From an uncultured Lachnospiraceae bacterium (GTDB lineage Bacteria; Bacillota; Clostridia; Lachnospirales; Lachnospiraceae): a stretch of 49,943 nt of DNA. The position numbers and the translations under genes were made by a program. The notes beneath the pieces are model-generated. The model was not told where the DNA came from. It searched no databases and saw nothing but the letters and a program-made list of their open reading frames with translations. Positions 1 to 8,555 of this stretch are shown here, one piece after another (positions within the stretch are counted from its first letter, which is position 1; each line of letters opens with the position of its first letter). Location: assembly GCA_910584965.1 (NCBI GenBank), contig CAJUDZ010000025.1, positions 1 to 49,943 of the forward strand, in the 5' to 3' direction.

Positions 1-54
1 AGGGGAGAATGCGAAGCATTCTTGTAATCGCCGCTGCCGAGCGGCGATTTTTTA
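1..54 (+). terminator. Double hairpin with T-tract (intergenic repeat copy)
   Basis: A small hairpin (AGAATGC/GCATTCT) is followed by a GC-rich hairpin (CGCCGC/GCGGCG) and a run of six T on the plus strand. The form is that of an intrinsic terminator for a plus-strand gene lying before the window. The same two-hairpin unit recurs at 30361-30412 and 30450-30502, so it is also a member of a dispersed repeat family. The T-run reads on the plus strand, so it is not an obvious terminator for the minus-strand methyltransferase that ends at 52. Confidence 0.6.
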
Positions 55-921
55 TCCCTGCCACCGGCCGGAAGCGCCGCAGGGCAGTATCAGGCCGTTT
101 GTGCTGACCGGAAGGCCGATTTCATCCGCCTGCACGGTTCCGCCGGCCTGCGGCACGATGACCGTCTGAAGCATATAGGACAGGACGGCGGGCTGGAGAC
201 CGGTTGTGTAGGAATTGATCAAAAAGAACAAGGCGTCCTTTGACAGGATTCTGGCGGTCAGTTCCAGAAAAGGAAAGATGCTTTCTTCTATTTTCCAGAT
301 CTCGCCTTTCGGGCCCCTTCCGTAAGAAGGGGGATCCATAATAATGGCGTCGTAAGTATTTCCGCGCCGTATTTCCCGTTCCACGAATTTAACACAGTCG
401 TCTACGAGCCAGCGTATCGGCGCGTTTCCAAGCCCGGAAGAAACGGCGTTTTCTTTTGCCCATGTGACCATGCCTTTTGATGCGTCCACATGCGTAACCG
501 AAGCGCCTGCTTTGGCGGCCGCAACGGTAGCGCCTCCGGTATAGGCGAAGAGGTTCAGAACTTTCACGGGACGGCCGGATTTAACTGCTTTTTTTATGAT
601 AGAAGAAAACCAGTCCCAGTTAGCGGCCTGCTCCGGAAAAAGCCCGGTATGTTTGAAACTGAACGGTTTCAGATGAAAGGTCAGTTCTCCGTAACGAATG
701 CTCCATTCATCGGGAAGATGGAAAAATTCCCATTCGCCGCCGCCTTTGGAACTTCTGTGATAATGTCCGTTCTTTTTCCGCCAGCCCGAGTGTTCCTTTG
801 GCGTATTCCAGATGACCTGGGGGTCGGGCCGTACCAGCAGATAGTCTCCCCAGCGTTCCAGTTTTTCTCCCGCAGAAGTATCGATTACCTCATAGTCTTT
901 CCAGTTTTCGGCTGTCCACAT
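52..921 (-). CDS. Class I SAM-dependent methyltransferase, RlmI-like
   Basis: A 289-residue protein with a Rossmann-type SAM site: motif I LNLFAYTGGATVAAAKAG around residues 121-138, an acidic VTHVDAS strand after it, and a DPPSYGRG catalytic-type motif near residue 197. This matches the RlmI/PF10672-type family of rRNA m5C-like methyltransferases; the true substrate cannot be read from sequence. I start at the ATG at 919-921, because AGGAG lies about 7 nt upstream; the longer open frame up to 990 has no such site. The gene lies 75 bp after the LysM gene on the same strand and may share its transcript. Confidence 0.82.
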   Translation of the reverse strand: MWTAENWKDYEVIDTSAGEKLERWGDYLLVRPDPQVIWNTPKEHSGWRKKNGHYHRSSKGGGEWEFFHLPDEWSIRYGELTFHLKPFSFKHTGLFPEQAANWDWFSSIIKKAVKSGRPVKVLNLFAYTGGATVAAAKAGASVTHVDASKGMVTWAKENAVSSGLGNAPIRWLVDDCVKFVEREIRRGNTYDAIIMDPPSYGRGPKGEIWKIEESIFPFLELTARILSKDALFFLINSYTTGLQPAVLSYMLQTVIVPQAGGTVQADEIGLPVSTNGLILPCGASGRWQG

Positions 922-996
922 AGCTGTTCTCCTGTCTTTTTTCATTTTGTATTCTGTATAGATCATAAAAAAAACAGGAGAAAAAAGCAAGAGATA

Positions 997-2037
997 TTAT
1001 TCGGTAAAGGAATGGTAACGGCCTTTTTGCTCAGGCTCGGATTTCTGTTCCGCGGCCCGGTTTAATAATGAAGTAAAAAATTCGTCAATGTAGGCAAAAG
1101 AATTGTACATTCCTTCAGGGGGCCAGTCCGTTTCGGGTGTAATGCACATATTGGAATTGTTGACGGTAAAGGTTTCCGCGTTTTCAGCGTCAAAATGTTC
1201 TTCAAAAGAAGCCGTGACATAACGTATACATCCCTGGATATCGTAGTCATCCAGCGTATAGCCTATAAATTCCGCCTGTAAATGATCGGTCAGTTTAAAA
1301 CCCGCACAGACCCGGCATGTCAGTTCCGGGTAATCGTCGGGGCTGATCTGCCAGATATAGGAATACAGATACAGCTCCCCCGCGGCGTCCCCCTGATCGT
1401 CCACGCGGTAATGTTCAAAATGCAGATCGGATACCTGAGCGCCATACTGCGCCCGGGCATAGGCGGTAATCTGCTGTGTATATGTCTGCCAGTCGGAATC
1501 TCCCTCCGGCGCTTCTGCCGTCCGGTCCTGTACCAGACAGGCGATCTGCCAGTCGGAACTGCCGGCCGCGCCCTGAGATAATACGAAGTTTCCGCCGGCT
1601 TCGCCCGACTGCATCGTTCCGACCGTTCCGCCATAGGGCATATCGAAAGAATATTCACCCATCTGTAAGCCGCCACGTGCGGCTTCGGCTCTGCGGATAT
1701 AGCCTGTACGCGAGATATGGAGGCGCGTTTGCGGATAAATCAGATCCGGGTCTGTCAGAACATCCGGATTGGCGGCGATAAGCTGTGGATAGAAATTGCC
1801 GTCTCCAAGCTGTTTCTCGGCAATTTTCCAGAGACTGTCGCCGGGATGGACCGTATATTCCCCGACAGTTTCTGTCAGAATCAGGTACGGCTCTTCCGGA
1901 AGGCCTGTTGTATCATATATAAAAGGATATTGTTCTGCGGCCAGAATTTCCCGGCACGGCAGTATGAGGCCGGTGAGAAATACAACGCCCAGAATGGCCG
2001 CGCCTGCTTTTTTTAACGATTGTAGTCCCAGTCCCAT
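997..2037 (-). CDS. Secreted LysM-domain protein
   Basis: A 346-residue protein. Residues 10-33 form a hydrophobic signal sequence. One LysM repeat follows at about 61-108 (YTVHPGDSLWKIAEKQLGDG start, NPDVLTDPDLIYP end), which in the family binds peptidoglycan N-acetylglucosamine chains. The remaining 230 or so residues contain no catalytic motif I recognise and are rich in acidic and aromatic residues. It probably works outside the membrane at the cell wall. Its start lies inside the end of the upstream membrane-protein gene (25-bp overlap), so the two are very probably translated together. Confidence 0.8.
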   Translation of the reverse strand: MGLGLQSLKKAGAAILGVVFLTGLILPCREILAAEQYPFIYDTTGLPEEPYLILTETVGEYTVHPGDSLWKIAEKQLGDGNFYPQLIAANPDVLTDPDLIYPQTRLHISRTGYIRRAEAARGGLQMGEYSFDMPYGGTVGTMQSGEAGGNFVLSQGAAGSSDWQIACLVQDRTAEAPEGDSDWQTYTQQITAYARAQYGAQVSDLHFEHYRVDDQGDAAGELYLYSYIWQISPDDYPELTCRVCAGFKLTDHLQAEFIGYTLDDYDIQGCIRYVTASFEEHFDAENAETFTVNNSNMCITPETDWPPEGMYNSFAYIDEFFTSLLNRAAEQKSEPEQKGRYHSFTE

Positions 2038-3044
2038 ATGCTCGCACTTTCTCCTAACCAGATATTTTCCTTTTTATCCTCACAGGGAAGAACTTCTCCC
2101 ACAGCTTCGGATTTTTCATATAGTTCCCAGAAATCGCTTTGTTTTTTGAACGCTTCCAGCTCTTCCATGTTTAACCGCGTACAGTAACTTCGTGTAATGG
2201 GCTCATAGGTGTAAGCATAATCCAGCACCGGGTCGAGGGAAATGCCGATTACGAACTCTTTATCTTCGGTGATATAGAAAAAGGAATGGCAGAAAAAATC
2301 CCGGTTGACCTCTTCATCCGACTTCAAAAACCAGGAAAGAAGGATATCGATGTTTTCGTCGTCCGCGTATTCCTCGTTCCGGTCATCGCTGAGGGATTTG
2401 TCCCACAGAATGGCAAAATCCCGGTTGACTTCCAGAATATCGTCCAGTTCATAGGTCTGCCCGGTCAGCAGGTCGGCGGTAAGCGCCCTTTCCGTTCCGT
2501 TTGTCATCCAGACGGGATTGCCGGCGGCGTAAAATTCGCGGTAATCCACGCTCAGAAGATACTGACTGTGATAGGTGACGTCGCAGTTGACATCGCTGGC
2601 AAAAACAGAGAAAAATTCTTCCTGAAAAGCTTTCACGTCATCGGAAGGTTCCAGATGCCAGTAGGTTACCCTGTCGATTGCGGCATCGTAAAGCGACTGA
2701 TTGATCTGTTCCTGTACGGTGTCCTCAATGCCTTCCAGACGGGGATATTCCACGGTTATCACATCCCAATAGTCGTATTCTTCCGAATATTCCACAAAAT
2801 ACTGCTCTTTTTGTACGGTATAATCTTCGTATCCTTTTGGAAAGGAAAAATACCGGACATATACAAGGACGGCCAGAACCGCCGCGATGAGCATAGCCAG
2901 GAATGCGGCGGCCAGAATGCGGCGTTTTTTCTTTCCTTTTCCGTCGGCGCCCTGTGTGCCGCCTGCCGGTACTGCGTTATCTTCCTGTGCTGTGCCGTAT
3001 TCCTGTACGGCCTCGTTTCCCTGATAAAGTTCTCTTTCGTCCAT
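2013..3044 (-). CDS. Membrane-anchored extracytoplasmic protein, RsiV/DUF3298-like
   Basis: A 343-residue protein. The first 35 residues are charged and cytoplasmic, followed by one membrane segment (about 38-64, after KGKKKRR) and a large outer domain. That domain holds a pattern typical of DUF3298/RsiV-type proteins: a YPRLEG start, paired NQSLYD helices, an LLTGQTYELDD turn, and a FYITEDKEFVIG strand near the end. RsiV proteins are anti-sigma factors that bind lysozyme; no sigma gene lies next to this one, so that role is not implied. I take the start at 3042-3044 because AGAGGGGGA precedes it; a longer frame to 3086 lacks a site. It is the first gene of a two- or three-gene minus-strand unit with the LysM gene. 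Confidence 0.68.
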   Translation of the reverse strand: MDERELYQGNEAVQEYGTAQEDNAVPAGGTQGADGKGKKKRRILAAAFLAMLIAAVLAVLVYVRYFSFPKGYEDYTVQKEQYFVEYSEEYDYWDVITVEYPRLEGIEDTVQEQINQSLYDAAIDRVTYWHLEPSDDVKAFQEEFFSVFASDVNCDVTYHSQYLLSVDYREFYAAGNPVWMTNGTERALTADLLTGQTYELDDILEVNRDFAILWDKSLSDDRNEEYADDENIDILLSWFLKSDEEVNRDFFCHSFFYITEDKEFVIGISLDPVLDYAYTYEPITRSYCTRLNMEELEAFKKQSDFWELYEKSEAVGEVLPCEDKKENIWLGESASIWDWDYNR

Positions 3045-3377
3045 GCGCTTCCCCCTCTGTCTCCGGCGGAAGAGGCATATGTGCACTCGGTCCGCCGGTG
3101 TTGATCATGATTTTCCATAGGTTACAATTTTCATGACAATGATTGGCGATTACGAAACCATTTTTTCGAAGGCTTCCGTTGTACAAAACAGACAACCGCC
3201 GCAGGGCATGATTCCGCCGCACTGTCGCTTATGATTTGTCTGTTATGCACAACTGCTGTCCTGAAATAATGCGTTTCGCAATTACCTGATGAAATTATAT
3301 AGAAAGGAGGCATCAAAGTTGCATCATAGATGCATCATTTTTGCATGTTTGCCCGGTTTATTACACCGATCGGATGA
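3045..3377. other. Intergenic region, no gene seen
   Basis: 333 bp between two minus-strand genes. Short open frames here have no ribosome site or codon pattern worth calling. It should hold the promoter of the RsiV-like/LysM unit (an ATTATA at about 3293 on the plus strand reads TATAAT on the minus strand), but I see no convincing -35 partner. A small palindrome built on GATGCATC lies near 3320-3345. No strong terminator is visible after the permease gene. Confidence 0.35.
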
Positions 3378-4106
3378 TTATTGTCCGCGCCTGTGCAGGG
3401 CGGCGATTGAAAGGACGGAAAACAATATAATATAGAAGAGACTGTTGGTGATAAACAGTTTCGTATCCAGCTGCAAATTCGGATTGTTGGCGCGCATGCC
3501 GATGCTGTAGAGCGAGTATGGAAAGTATACCCCCCATCCCTTCGAAGTGAAAGCGAGGGCGCCGATGCCGCCGGCCAGTCCGATTCCGATGGGGACGGCA
3601 AAAGAACGGATGAGCATGGAAACGGTCAGCTGGATACAGCAGATTACGATGCCTCCCGGTATGCCGCAGAGAAACCAGCCGATGGATTCTTTGGGCGGCA
3701 GACCGGTTAAACCGCAGATTTTACCGCACAAAAAGTACAGCAGAAAAATCCACGCATTGCCCAAAATGATCATCATGACGGCCTGAAATAATTTCCCGAA
3801 ACAGAGGGCATACAGGGGGACCGGCGCGGTCAGGAAGCTGTTCCAGTTATTCCGCATATGTTCCAGACGCCACAGGTAAGAACAGTAAGTGCCGATCAGG
3901 GCGGGCATGAACAGATAACACAGAAAAAGGGTGTGCTGTGACCAGAGGCTGTACCATTCGTGCTGCAGAACCCCCTGATTTGCCGCATAATTGGCCGTTC
4001 CGAAAAAAGCGGAAATGATGGGCAGCGCGAAGAAGGCGAGCCATACCGGACTGTGTTTCAGCTTCAGTTGTTCGGATTGAATCGTTTTTAAAACGGATAA
4101 CTTCAT
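3378..4106 (-). CDS. Lantibiotic-immunity-type ABC transporter permease (MutG/LanG-like)
   Basis: A 242-residue integral membrane protein with about six hydrophobic segments and the N-terminal pattern LKTIQSEQLKLKHSPVWLAF, typical of ABC-2 permeases of the LanFEG/bacitracin-immunity class. Length fits the MutG subfamily. With the neighbouring permease and ATPase it should form an exporter or flippase that removes antimicrobial peptides from the membrane. AGGAGA lies 7 nt before the ATG. It is the last gene of the three-gene unit, 66 bp after the first permease. The exact substrate cannot be inferred. Confidence 0.82.
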   Translation of the reverse strand: MKLSVLKTIQSEQLKLKHSPVWLAFFALPIISAFFGTANYAANQGVLQHEWYSLWSQHTLFLCYLFMPALIGTYCSYLWRLEHMRNNWNSFLTAPVPLYALCFGKLFQAVMMIILGNAWIFLLYFLCGKICGLTGLPPKESIGWFLCGIPGGIVICCIQLTVSMLIRSFAVPIGIGLAGGIGALAFTSKGWGVYFPYSLYSIGMRANNPNLQLDTKLFITNSLFYIILFSVLSIAALHRRGQ

Positions 4107-4172
4107 GTTGGATTCTCCTTTCTGAGTAAAAAATATGGGGTAATTTTCTGTTTGTAAAGCGGCGTGTATTCC

Positions 4173-4925
4173 CTATGCTTCCCTGCGCGTAAATAATATT
4201 CTGCCTGCGAGGTAGAAAATGATTATCCAGAGAAAAACGCAGACCACCGCGGCCGTTTCCACAGGCGAAAAGACGCGGTAGAAATAGCTGCTGATTCCGG
4301 TGTCCTGATTCCATTCTATCCTCACCAGAGCGGTGCTTAAATTACCGCCCCAGGGCAGGAAAGAATATGTCGTAACAAACATTAAAAGCAGCGCCGCCAT
4401 CGAACCGCCGAGTCCTGCCGTGAGCGGAATCATCTGATTGGCGAAAAGCATGGAAAGCGCCAGCTGCAGCAGGAACAGGGAGAGATTTCCGGCGAAAATC
4501 AGTATATAGGAGAGCAGGTAATATTTCACATCGGGCTTTCCTTCATATCCGAGATAATATCCCAGTGCAATAAAAAAGGCGAACTGGGCGGTGAACAGAA
4601 CCGCGATGATAATACATCCGCACAGGGCTTTGGCATGGTAGAGGCTCCCGGCGCGGCAAAGCGTTTCAAGCTGTTTATAGCTGTTTCCTTTATGTTCGAT
4701 ATCCGCAAGCCGGGAGGCGAGTACCGACATCATCGCAGGTACCATGATTCCGTTTAGCAGCGACAGAAAATACAGCAATGCCATCCAGCCGCTTTTCAGT
4801 TCCCAGTCTTTGGGATTCCGCAGCGCCCACATGCCCCACAGAAGCTGTACCGATAACAGCGCAAACATGGTCAGCCAGACTTTTCGGCGTTTCATTTTAT
4901 AAAATTCCAGTTGTAATGTTTTCAT
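4173..4925 (-). CDS. Lantibiotic-immunity-type ABC transporter permease (MutE/EpiE-like)
   Basis: A 250-residue membrane protein starting LQLEFYKMKRRKVW, then six or so hydrophobic segments (about 18-32, 47-65, 106-126, 138-162, 168-190, 227-243). The N-terminal amphipathic E-F-Y-K-x-K-R element and length are those of MutE/EpiE-type ABC-2 permeases. It is paralogous to the permease that follows and the two probably form the heterodimeric membrane core. Its start overlaps the ATPase stop (ATGA, 4922-4925), evidence of translational coupling. Confidence 0.83.
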   Translation of the reverse strand: MKTLQLEFYKMKRRKVWLTMFALLSVQLLWGMWALRNPKDWELKSGWMALLYFLSLLNGIMVPAMMSVLASRLADIEHKGNSYKQLETLCRAGSLYHAKALCGCIIIAVLFTAQFAFFIALGYYLGYEGKPDVKYYLLSYILIFAGNLSLFLLQLALSMLFANQMIPLTAGLGGSMAALLLMFVTTYSFLPWGGNLSTALVRIEWNQDTGISSYFYRVFSPVETAAVVCVFLWIIIFYLAGRILFTRREA

Positions 4926-5842
4926 AGACTCGACTCCTTTCCGGTCAGGGACAGAAAAATGTCTTCCAGGCTCTTTTCTCTTTTTTCAATACGGTACAGG
5001 GCGATATTCTGTTCCAGCAGCAGTCTGCAAAGGCGGGCGATCTGGGCGTCTTCCAGCATGGGAATTAACAGGTAGTCTTCTTCTTTTTCCACTTCGATGC
5101 CTTCCCGGCGAAGCAGCGAGATAACCGATGCGGGCTGCCCGGTACGCAGGGCGATCTGCTGTCGGGCATGAGAATGCAGCGCTTCCAGCGTGTCCTGATA
5201 GACCAGTTCTCCCTTACGGATAATGCCCACATGGTCAGCCATCTGGTCGATTTCGCTAAGCAGATGGGAGGAAACTACGACCGTGATGCCGTAGTCGGAG
5301 GGAAGCGTACGAATTAATTCGCGCATTTCCTGAATGCCGGCGGGGTCAAGTCCGTTTGTCGGTTCATCTAGAATAAGAAGTTTCGGAAAACCGAGCAGTG
5401 CAGAGGCCAGTCCCAGACGCTGCTTCATGCCGAGAGAATAGTGGCTTACCTTCTTTTTGCGGGCTTCGCTCAGGCGCACGATTCGTAAAACCTCGTCAAC
5501 ATCTTTTTTGGGACATCCTTTGAGCGTCCTCAGGATATGCAGATTTTCTTCCCCCGTCAGATGACCGTAATAGCTGGGGGATTCGATCAGGGAGCCGGTG
5601 TCTGCAAGAAGCCGGATACGGTTTTTGTCTTTTACGGGTATGCCGAAAAGCGTGATGGAACCGGCGGTAGGTCTGGCCAGCCCCAGAATCATTTTAAGCG
5701 TGGTGGATTTCCCGGCGCCGTTGGGCCCCAGAAATCCGTACACGGTGCCCTGAGGAACCCGCATATGAAGCGCGTTGACGCATCGGATTTTTCCGTATTG
5801 TTTTGTCAGATTGTCTGTTTCGATTAAATTTCGTGAAACCAT
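4922..5842 (-). CDS. ABC transporter ATP-binding protein, LanF/BcrA-like
   Basis: A 306-residue ATPase. Walker A is GPNGAGKST at 39-47, the signature is YSLGMKQR around 135-142, and Walker B is LLILDEPTNGLD around 155-166, followed by the H-loop SSH. The C-terminal 80 residues match the extra domain of drug and lantibiotic exporters (BcrA, LanF). It energises the two permeases encoded after it. AGGAG sits 7 nt before the ATG. The gene faces away from a two-component system, the usual arrangement for peptide-sensing detoxification modules in Firmicutes. Confidence 0.88.
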   Translation of the reverse strand: MVSRNLIETDNLTKQYGKIRCVNALHMRVPQGTVYGFLGPNGAGKSTTLKMILGLARPTAGSITLFGIPVKDKNRIRLLADTGSLIESPSYYGHLTGEENLHILRTLKGCPKKDVDEVLRIVRLSEARKKKVSHYSLGMKQRLGLASALLGFPKLLILDEPTNGLDPAGIQEMRELIRTLPSDYGITVVVSSHLLSEIDQMADHVGIIRKGELVYQDTLEALHSHARQQIALRTGQPASVISLLRREGIEVEKEEDYLLIPMLEDAQIARLCRLLLEQNIALYRIEKREKSLEDIFLSLTGKESSL

Positions 5843-6119
5843 CAGTATTCTCCTTTCTTTGCGGTGCAGATTGTCTGGCGTTATAAAAAAACGCAGGCTG
5901 CTGTGATTACAGCGATTTCTTATATCATAAAAAAGGATAAACGGTGCACATTACATGGAGATGAAGGATGCCTTACATTTACATTAAGAATGTGGGAAGC
6001 ATCTTTCGGGAAAGCGGGGAAGATGGTACACTGTAATGCAGAAGCAATACAGGATTTGGATTTTGTTTCCGCGGACGGGGAAAGACGGACGCCGGGAACG
6101 AAGGGGAGGCACGGTTGTT
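5843..6119. promoter_or_regulatory. Divergent control region with TTACAT direct repeats
   Basis: 277 bp between the divergent transporter and two-component genes. TTACAT occurs at 5951-5956, 5973-5978 and 5979-5984; the last two abut and the first is 22 bp away, about two helix turns. Direct hexamer repeats are a common target form for OmpR-type regulators, so this is a candidate site for the regulator encoded at 6120. I could not assign convincing -35/-10 pairs in either direction. The stretch from 6036 is open in the regulator's frame but lacks a start signal. Confidence 0.35.
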
Positions 6120-6827
6120 ATGGCGGGAATTTACGAATATAAAATCATGCTGGTGGATGATGAACCGGAACTGCGGAGGATGCTTGCGGCGTTTCTGGCC
6201 AAAGAAGGGTTTAAATATGTGGTGACCGCCGGAAGCTGCAGGGAAGCGAAAGAGGTATACCGGAAAGAGGCGCCGGGGCTGATTCTGCTCGATGTGATGC
6301 TGCCGGACGGGGACGGATTCGGCTTGCTGCGGGAGCTGCATCAGGAATCGGAAGTGCCGGTTATTTTTCTGTCCGCAAGGGATGAGGATGAGGACCGGCT
6401 GCATGGACTGGGGATTGGGGCGGATGATTACATTACGAAGCCTTTTCTGCCGAAGGAACTGATTCTGCGCATGACGGCGGTCCTGAAGAGAGTATACCAT
6501 GTCAGAGGCGGAGACAAAGGGAATGAGGTGCTCCTGCTGGGGGACTGCAAAGTTGATTTCGGGAGCGGTGTGGTGCAAAAAGGACAGGCAGAAACGGGCG
6601 TCACGCTGACGGCCAAAGAATATGCCATTCTGGAAAAACTGGCTTCGAACAGAGGCCGGATTGTGACGATAGATGCGTTGTGCGAAGCCGTCTGGCAGGA
6701 AGGAAATTACGGATACGAAAATACGTTGATCGTGCATATCAGGCGGCTGCGGGAGAAAATTGAGGCGGATCCCTCCCATCCGCAGTATCTGCTGACGGTA
6801 CGCGGACTCGGCTATAAACTGGTTTGA
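6120..6827 (+). CDS. OmpR/PhoB-family response regulator
   Basis: A 235-residue regulator. The receiver domain carries the acidic pair D13/D14, phospho-acceptor D58 (LILLDVMLPDGDG) and K107 (YITKPF). The winged-helix domain occupies about 140-232, with the usual LTAKEYAILEKLASN entry and VRGLGYKL ending. It probably controls the divergent LanFEG-type transporter. I start at 6120, behind AGGGGAGG about 10 nt upstream; an extension to 6036 is open but would add a basic tail atypical of the family. The kinase gene follows after 108 bp. Confidence 0.9.
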   Translation: MAGIYEYKIMLVDDEPELRRMLAAFLAKEGFKYVVTAGSCREAKEVYRKEAPGLILLDVMLPDGDGFGLLRELHQESEVPVIFLSARDEDEDRLHGLGIGADDYITKPFLPKELILRMTAVLKRVYHVRGGDKGNEVLLLGDCKVDFGSGVVQKGQAETGVTLTAKEYAILEKLASNRGRIVTIDALCEAVWQEGNYGYENTLIVHIRRLREKIEADPSHPQYLLTVRGLGYKLV

Positions 6828-6842
6828 TGCCTGATATGGATA

Positions 6843-6890
6843 GGTTGAAAATCAAAGATTTTGCAGCCGCGGATTTGCGCCGGCGCTGAC
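6843..6890 (+). repeat. Family B hairpin repeat, copy 1
   Basis: Between regulator and kinase lies GGTTGAAAATC paired to GATTTTGCAGCC across a 3-nt loop, followed by a CGCGGATTTGCG segment. The same pattern (GTTGAAA hairpin, then a GCGrGTTTG segment) recurs at 15640-15694 and 22629-22690. Confidence 0.5.
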
Positions 6891-6935
6891 AGCGTCCTGG
6901 CACAAAAGTCTGCAGGCTGAGAGAAAGGCTTTGGT

Positions 6936-8174
6936 ATGAAAATAAAAAGAAATTTACCGGGAATGCGCAAAATATTTTATTTCGCAATGGCGCTTGCATT
7001 GATGATAGGGCTGATGCTTGTTGTAAACTTTGCGTTTTTCCTGCTTATCGCATTTAAATGTTATGAAATGTCCCGGTTCACAAAGGTCGGAGAAGTTTTG
7101 GAGAAGCTTTCGGTGACGGACACAGGGTATGAGCTGGAGGAATCCATGCAGGCGGAACTGGCCGGAAAAAACCAATGGGCGATGCTGTTAGATGAAAACG
7201 GCAATGAGGTCTGGAGTTATCGTAAACCGGAAGAAATCAAAGAATCTTACAGCCGGTCCGAGATTGCCCGTATGAGCAAATGGTATCTGGAAGATTATCC
7301 GGTTTATTTAAGAGTGTGGGACGAACGGATTCTGGTGCTGGGGATTCCGAAGCATTCCATGTGGAAATATAATATGGAATTTCCCCTTGCCTGGATTGAC
7401 TTTATGAGCAGCGTGTGGTTCTGGATTGTTTTGTCGGATTTTCTGCTGGTTCTGACTCTGGCCTTCTTTTTTGTGAAACGGCAGATGAAGAACAGGGAAC
7501 AGGCGCGGATAGAGTGGATAGCGGGAATTTCACATGATATCCGCACGCCGTTGTCGATGGTGATAGGATATTCGGATGCGCTGTGCGGCAGCGGGAATCT
7601 GACGGAAGAAGAGCGGCGGCAGATGGCGCTTATCAGACATCAGAGCATGGTGATGAAGGAACTGGTGGAAGATCTGAACCTGACTTCCAGACTGGAATAT
7701 TCCATGCAGGCGCTGCGCGTGGAAAAGATGCGTCCGGCAGCAGTACTCCGTGAGGCAGCGGCAGCCTTTTTAAGCGATGCGGCGGAGGGAAAACTGGAAA
7801 TCGAAGCGGAGATATCGGAACAGGCGGAAGAATTATGGATTGAGGCGGATCGGAAATTACTGGTCAGGGCGCTGCGCAACTTATTCAATAACAGCATACA
7901 GCATGGCGAACAGGGGGAAGTGACGGTTATTTCGCTTCATATGTGGAAAGAGAAGCGATGGTGCTGCATCAGTTTTTCGGACAACGGCGTGGGCTATTCG
8001 CAGGAAGTCCTTAATCAACTGCAGAGCCGGAAAAAAGAGAAGGCGGAACCGAAAATCAGGGGACTTGGCATCGTGCGTAAGATCGTGCTGGCGCATGACG
8101 GGAAAATCCGGTTTGAAAATAACAGGGAAGGAGGATGTTTCTGCACAATGAAATTTCATATTTCATCTTTTTAA
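6936..8174 (+). CDS. Sensor histidine kinase
   Basis: A 412-residue membrane kinase. Two membrane segments (about 13-40 and 157-180) frame a 115-residue outer domain. The H-box GISHDIRTPLSMVIGYSD places the phosphorylated histidine at residue 200. N-box (LFNNSIQHG, about 308-316), G1 (SDNGVGY) and G2 (RGLGIVRKIV) follow in the HATPase domain. It should phosphorylate the regulator encoded just upstream. The outer domain is large compared with the tiny loops of BceS-type kinases, so it may bind a ligand directly. GAAAGG precedes the ATG at 6936. Confidence 0.88.
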   Translation: MKIKRNLPGMRKIFYFAMALALMIGLMLVVNFAFFLLIAFKCYEMSRFTKVGEVLEKLSVTDTGYELEESMQAELAGKNQWAMLLDENGNEVWSYRKPEEIKESYSRSEIARMSKWYLEDYPVYLRVWDERILVLGIPKHSMWKYNMEFPLAWIDFMSSVWFWIVLSDFLLVLTLAFFFVKRQMKNREQARIEWIAGISHDIRTPLSMVIGYSDALCGSGNLTEEERRQMALIRHQSMVMKELVEDLNLTSRLEYSMQALRVEKMRPAAVLREAAAAFLSDAAEGKLEIEAEISEQAEELWIEADRKLLVRALRNLFNNSIQHGEQGEVTVISLHMWKEKRWCCISFSDNGVGYSQEVLNQLQSRKKEKAEPKIRGLGIVRKIVLAHDGKIRFENNREGGCFCTMKFHISSF

Positions 8175-8236
8175 CAGGATGCTCTCTATTATAGAAGATT
8201 TTCGGGTAAAAATATTGATTTTTATGAAAAAAACAC

Positions 8237-8265
8237 TTGCATCTTTCCGAAACATCCTGTATACT
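8237..8265 (+). promoter_or_regulatory. Promoter of the S10 ribosomal protein operon
   Basis: TTGCAT (8237-8242), a 17-bp spacer and TATACT (8260-8265) make a good sigma-A promoter, with transcription expected to begin near 8272. It stands about 290 bp before rpsJ and heads the structured leader. Confidence 0.75.
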
Positions 8266-8271
8266 AACAAA

Positions 8272-8550
8272 TGCTGTGGCATGATAGCGTTGAAACGTGA
8301 GGTTGCTGCCCGCGTGGCAGGTTTTCCGTGGAGCGAATGTCAAGTTAGGAAACTGACGACAAGTCACTGTACAAACAAGAAGGTCTGACAGAGTCAGAAA
8401 CGACGTGGTAATACGAATGTCTGCGACATTCGTAGCGGGTTCCTTACGGAACATCGCGGTGTGCTATCGTTAAGGTGGGACACACACGGGAGAGTGTACA
8501 GTCACCGCTTGTCGTACTTAGAACTTAAAAGTGCGAAAAGGAGGCGACTT
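8272..8550 (+). ncRNA. Structured 5' leader of the S10 operon
   Basis: The untranslated stretch before rpsJ is packed with complementary arms: CTGCC/GGCAG near 8308-8322, TCTGAC/GTCAGA at 8384-8398, a perfect 9-bp hairpin ACGAATGTC/GACATTCGT at 8413-8433, GTTCC/GGAAC at 8439-8452, and GCGGTG (8456-8461) closing with CACCGC (8503-8508) around an inner ACAC/GTGT hairpin. No T-tract follows any of them. The spacing suggests a folded leader that could bind a ribosomal protein, as the L4-controlled S10 leader does in gammaproteobacteria; that analogy is inference. Confidence 0.55.
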
Positions 8551-8555
8551 TTTTT

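Noticed and set aside
490..1065. 191-residue plus-strand frame
   Set aside because: It lies opposite the methyltransferase gene, which has conserved SAM motifs and a ribosome site; this frame has neither.
2286..3104. 272-residue plus-strand frame opposite the RsiV-like gene
   Set aside because: Mirror frame with no start signal or family pattern; the minus-strand protein has a clear membrane segment and domain.
5979..6779. 266-residue minus-strand frame
   Set aside because: Lies over the response regulator, whose receiver and winged-helix motifs are complete.
8179..8388. 69-residue frame before rpsJ
   Set aside because: It spans the S10 promoter and leader hairpins and has no ribosome site.
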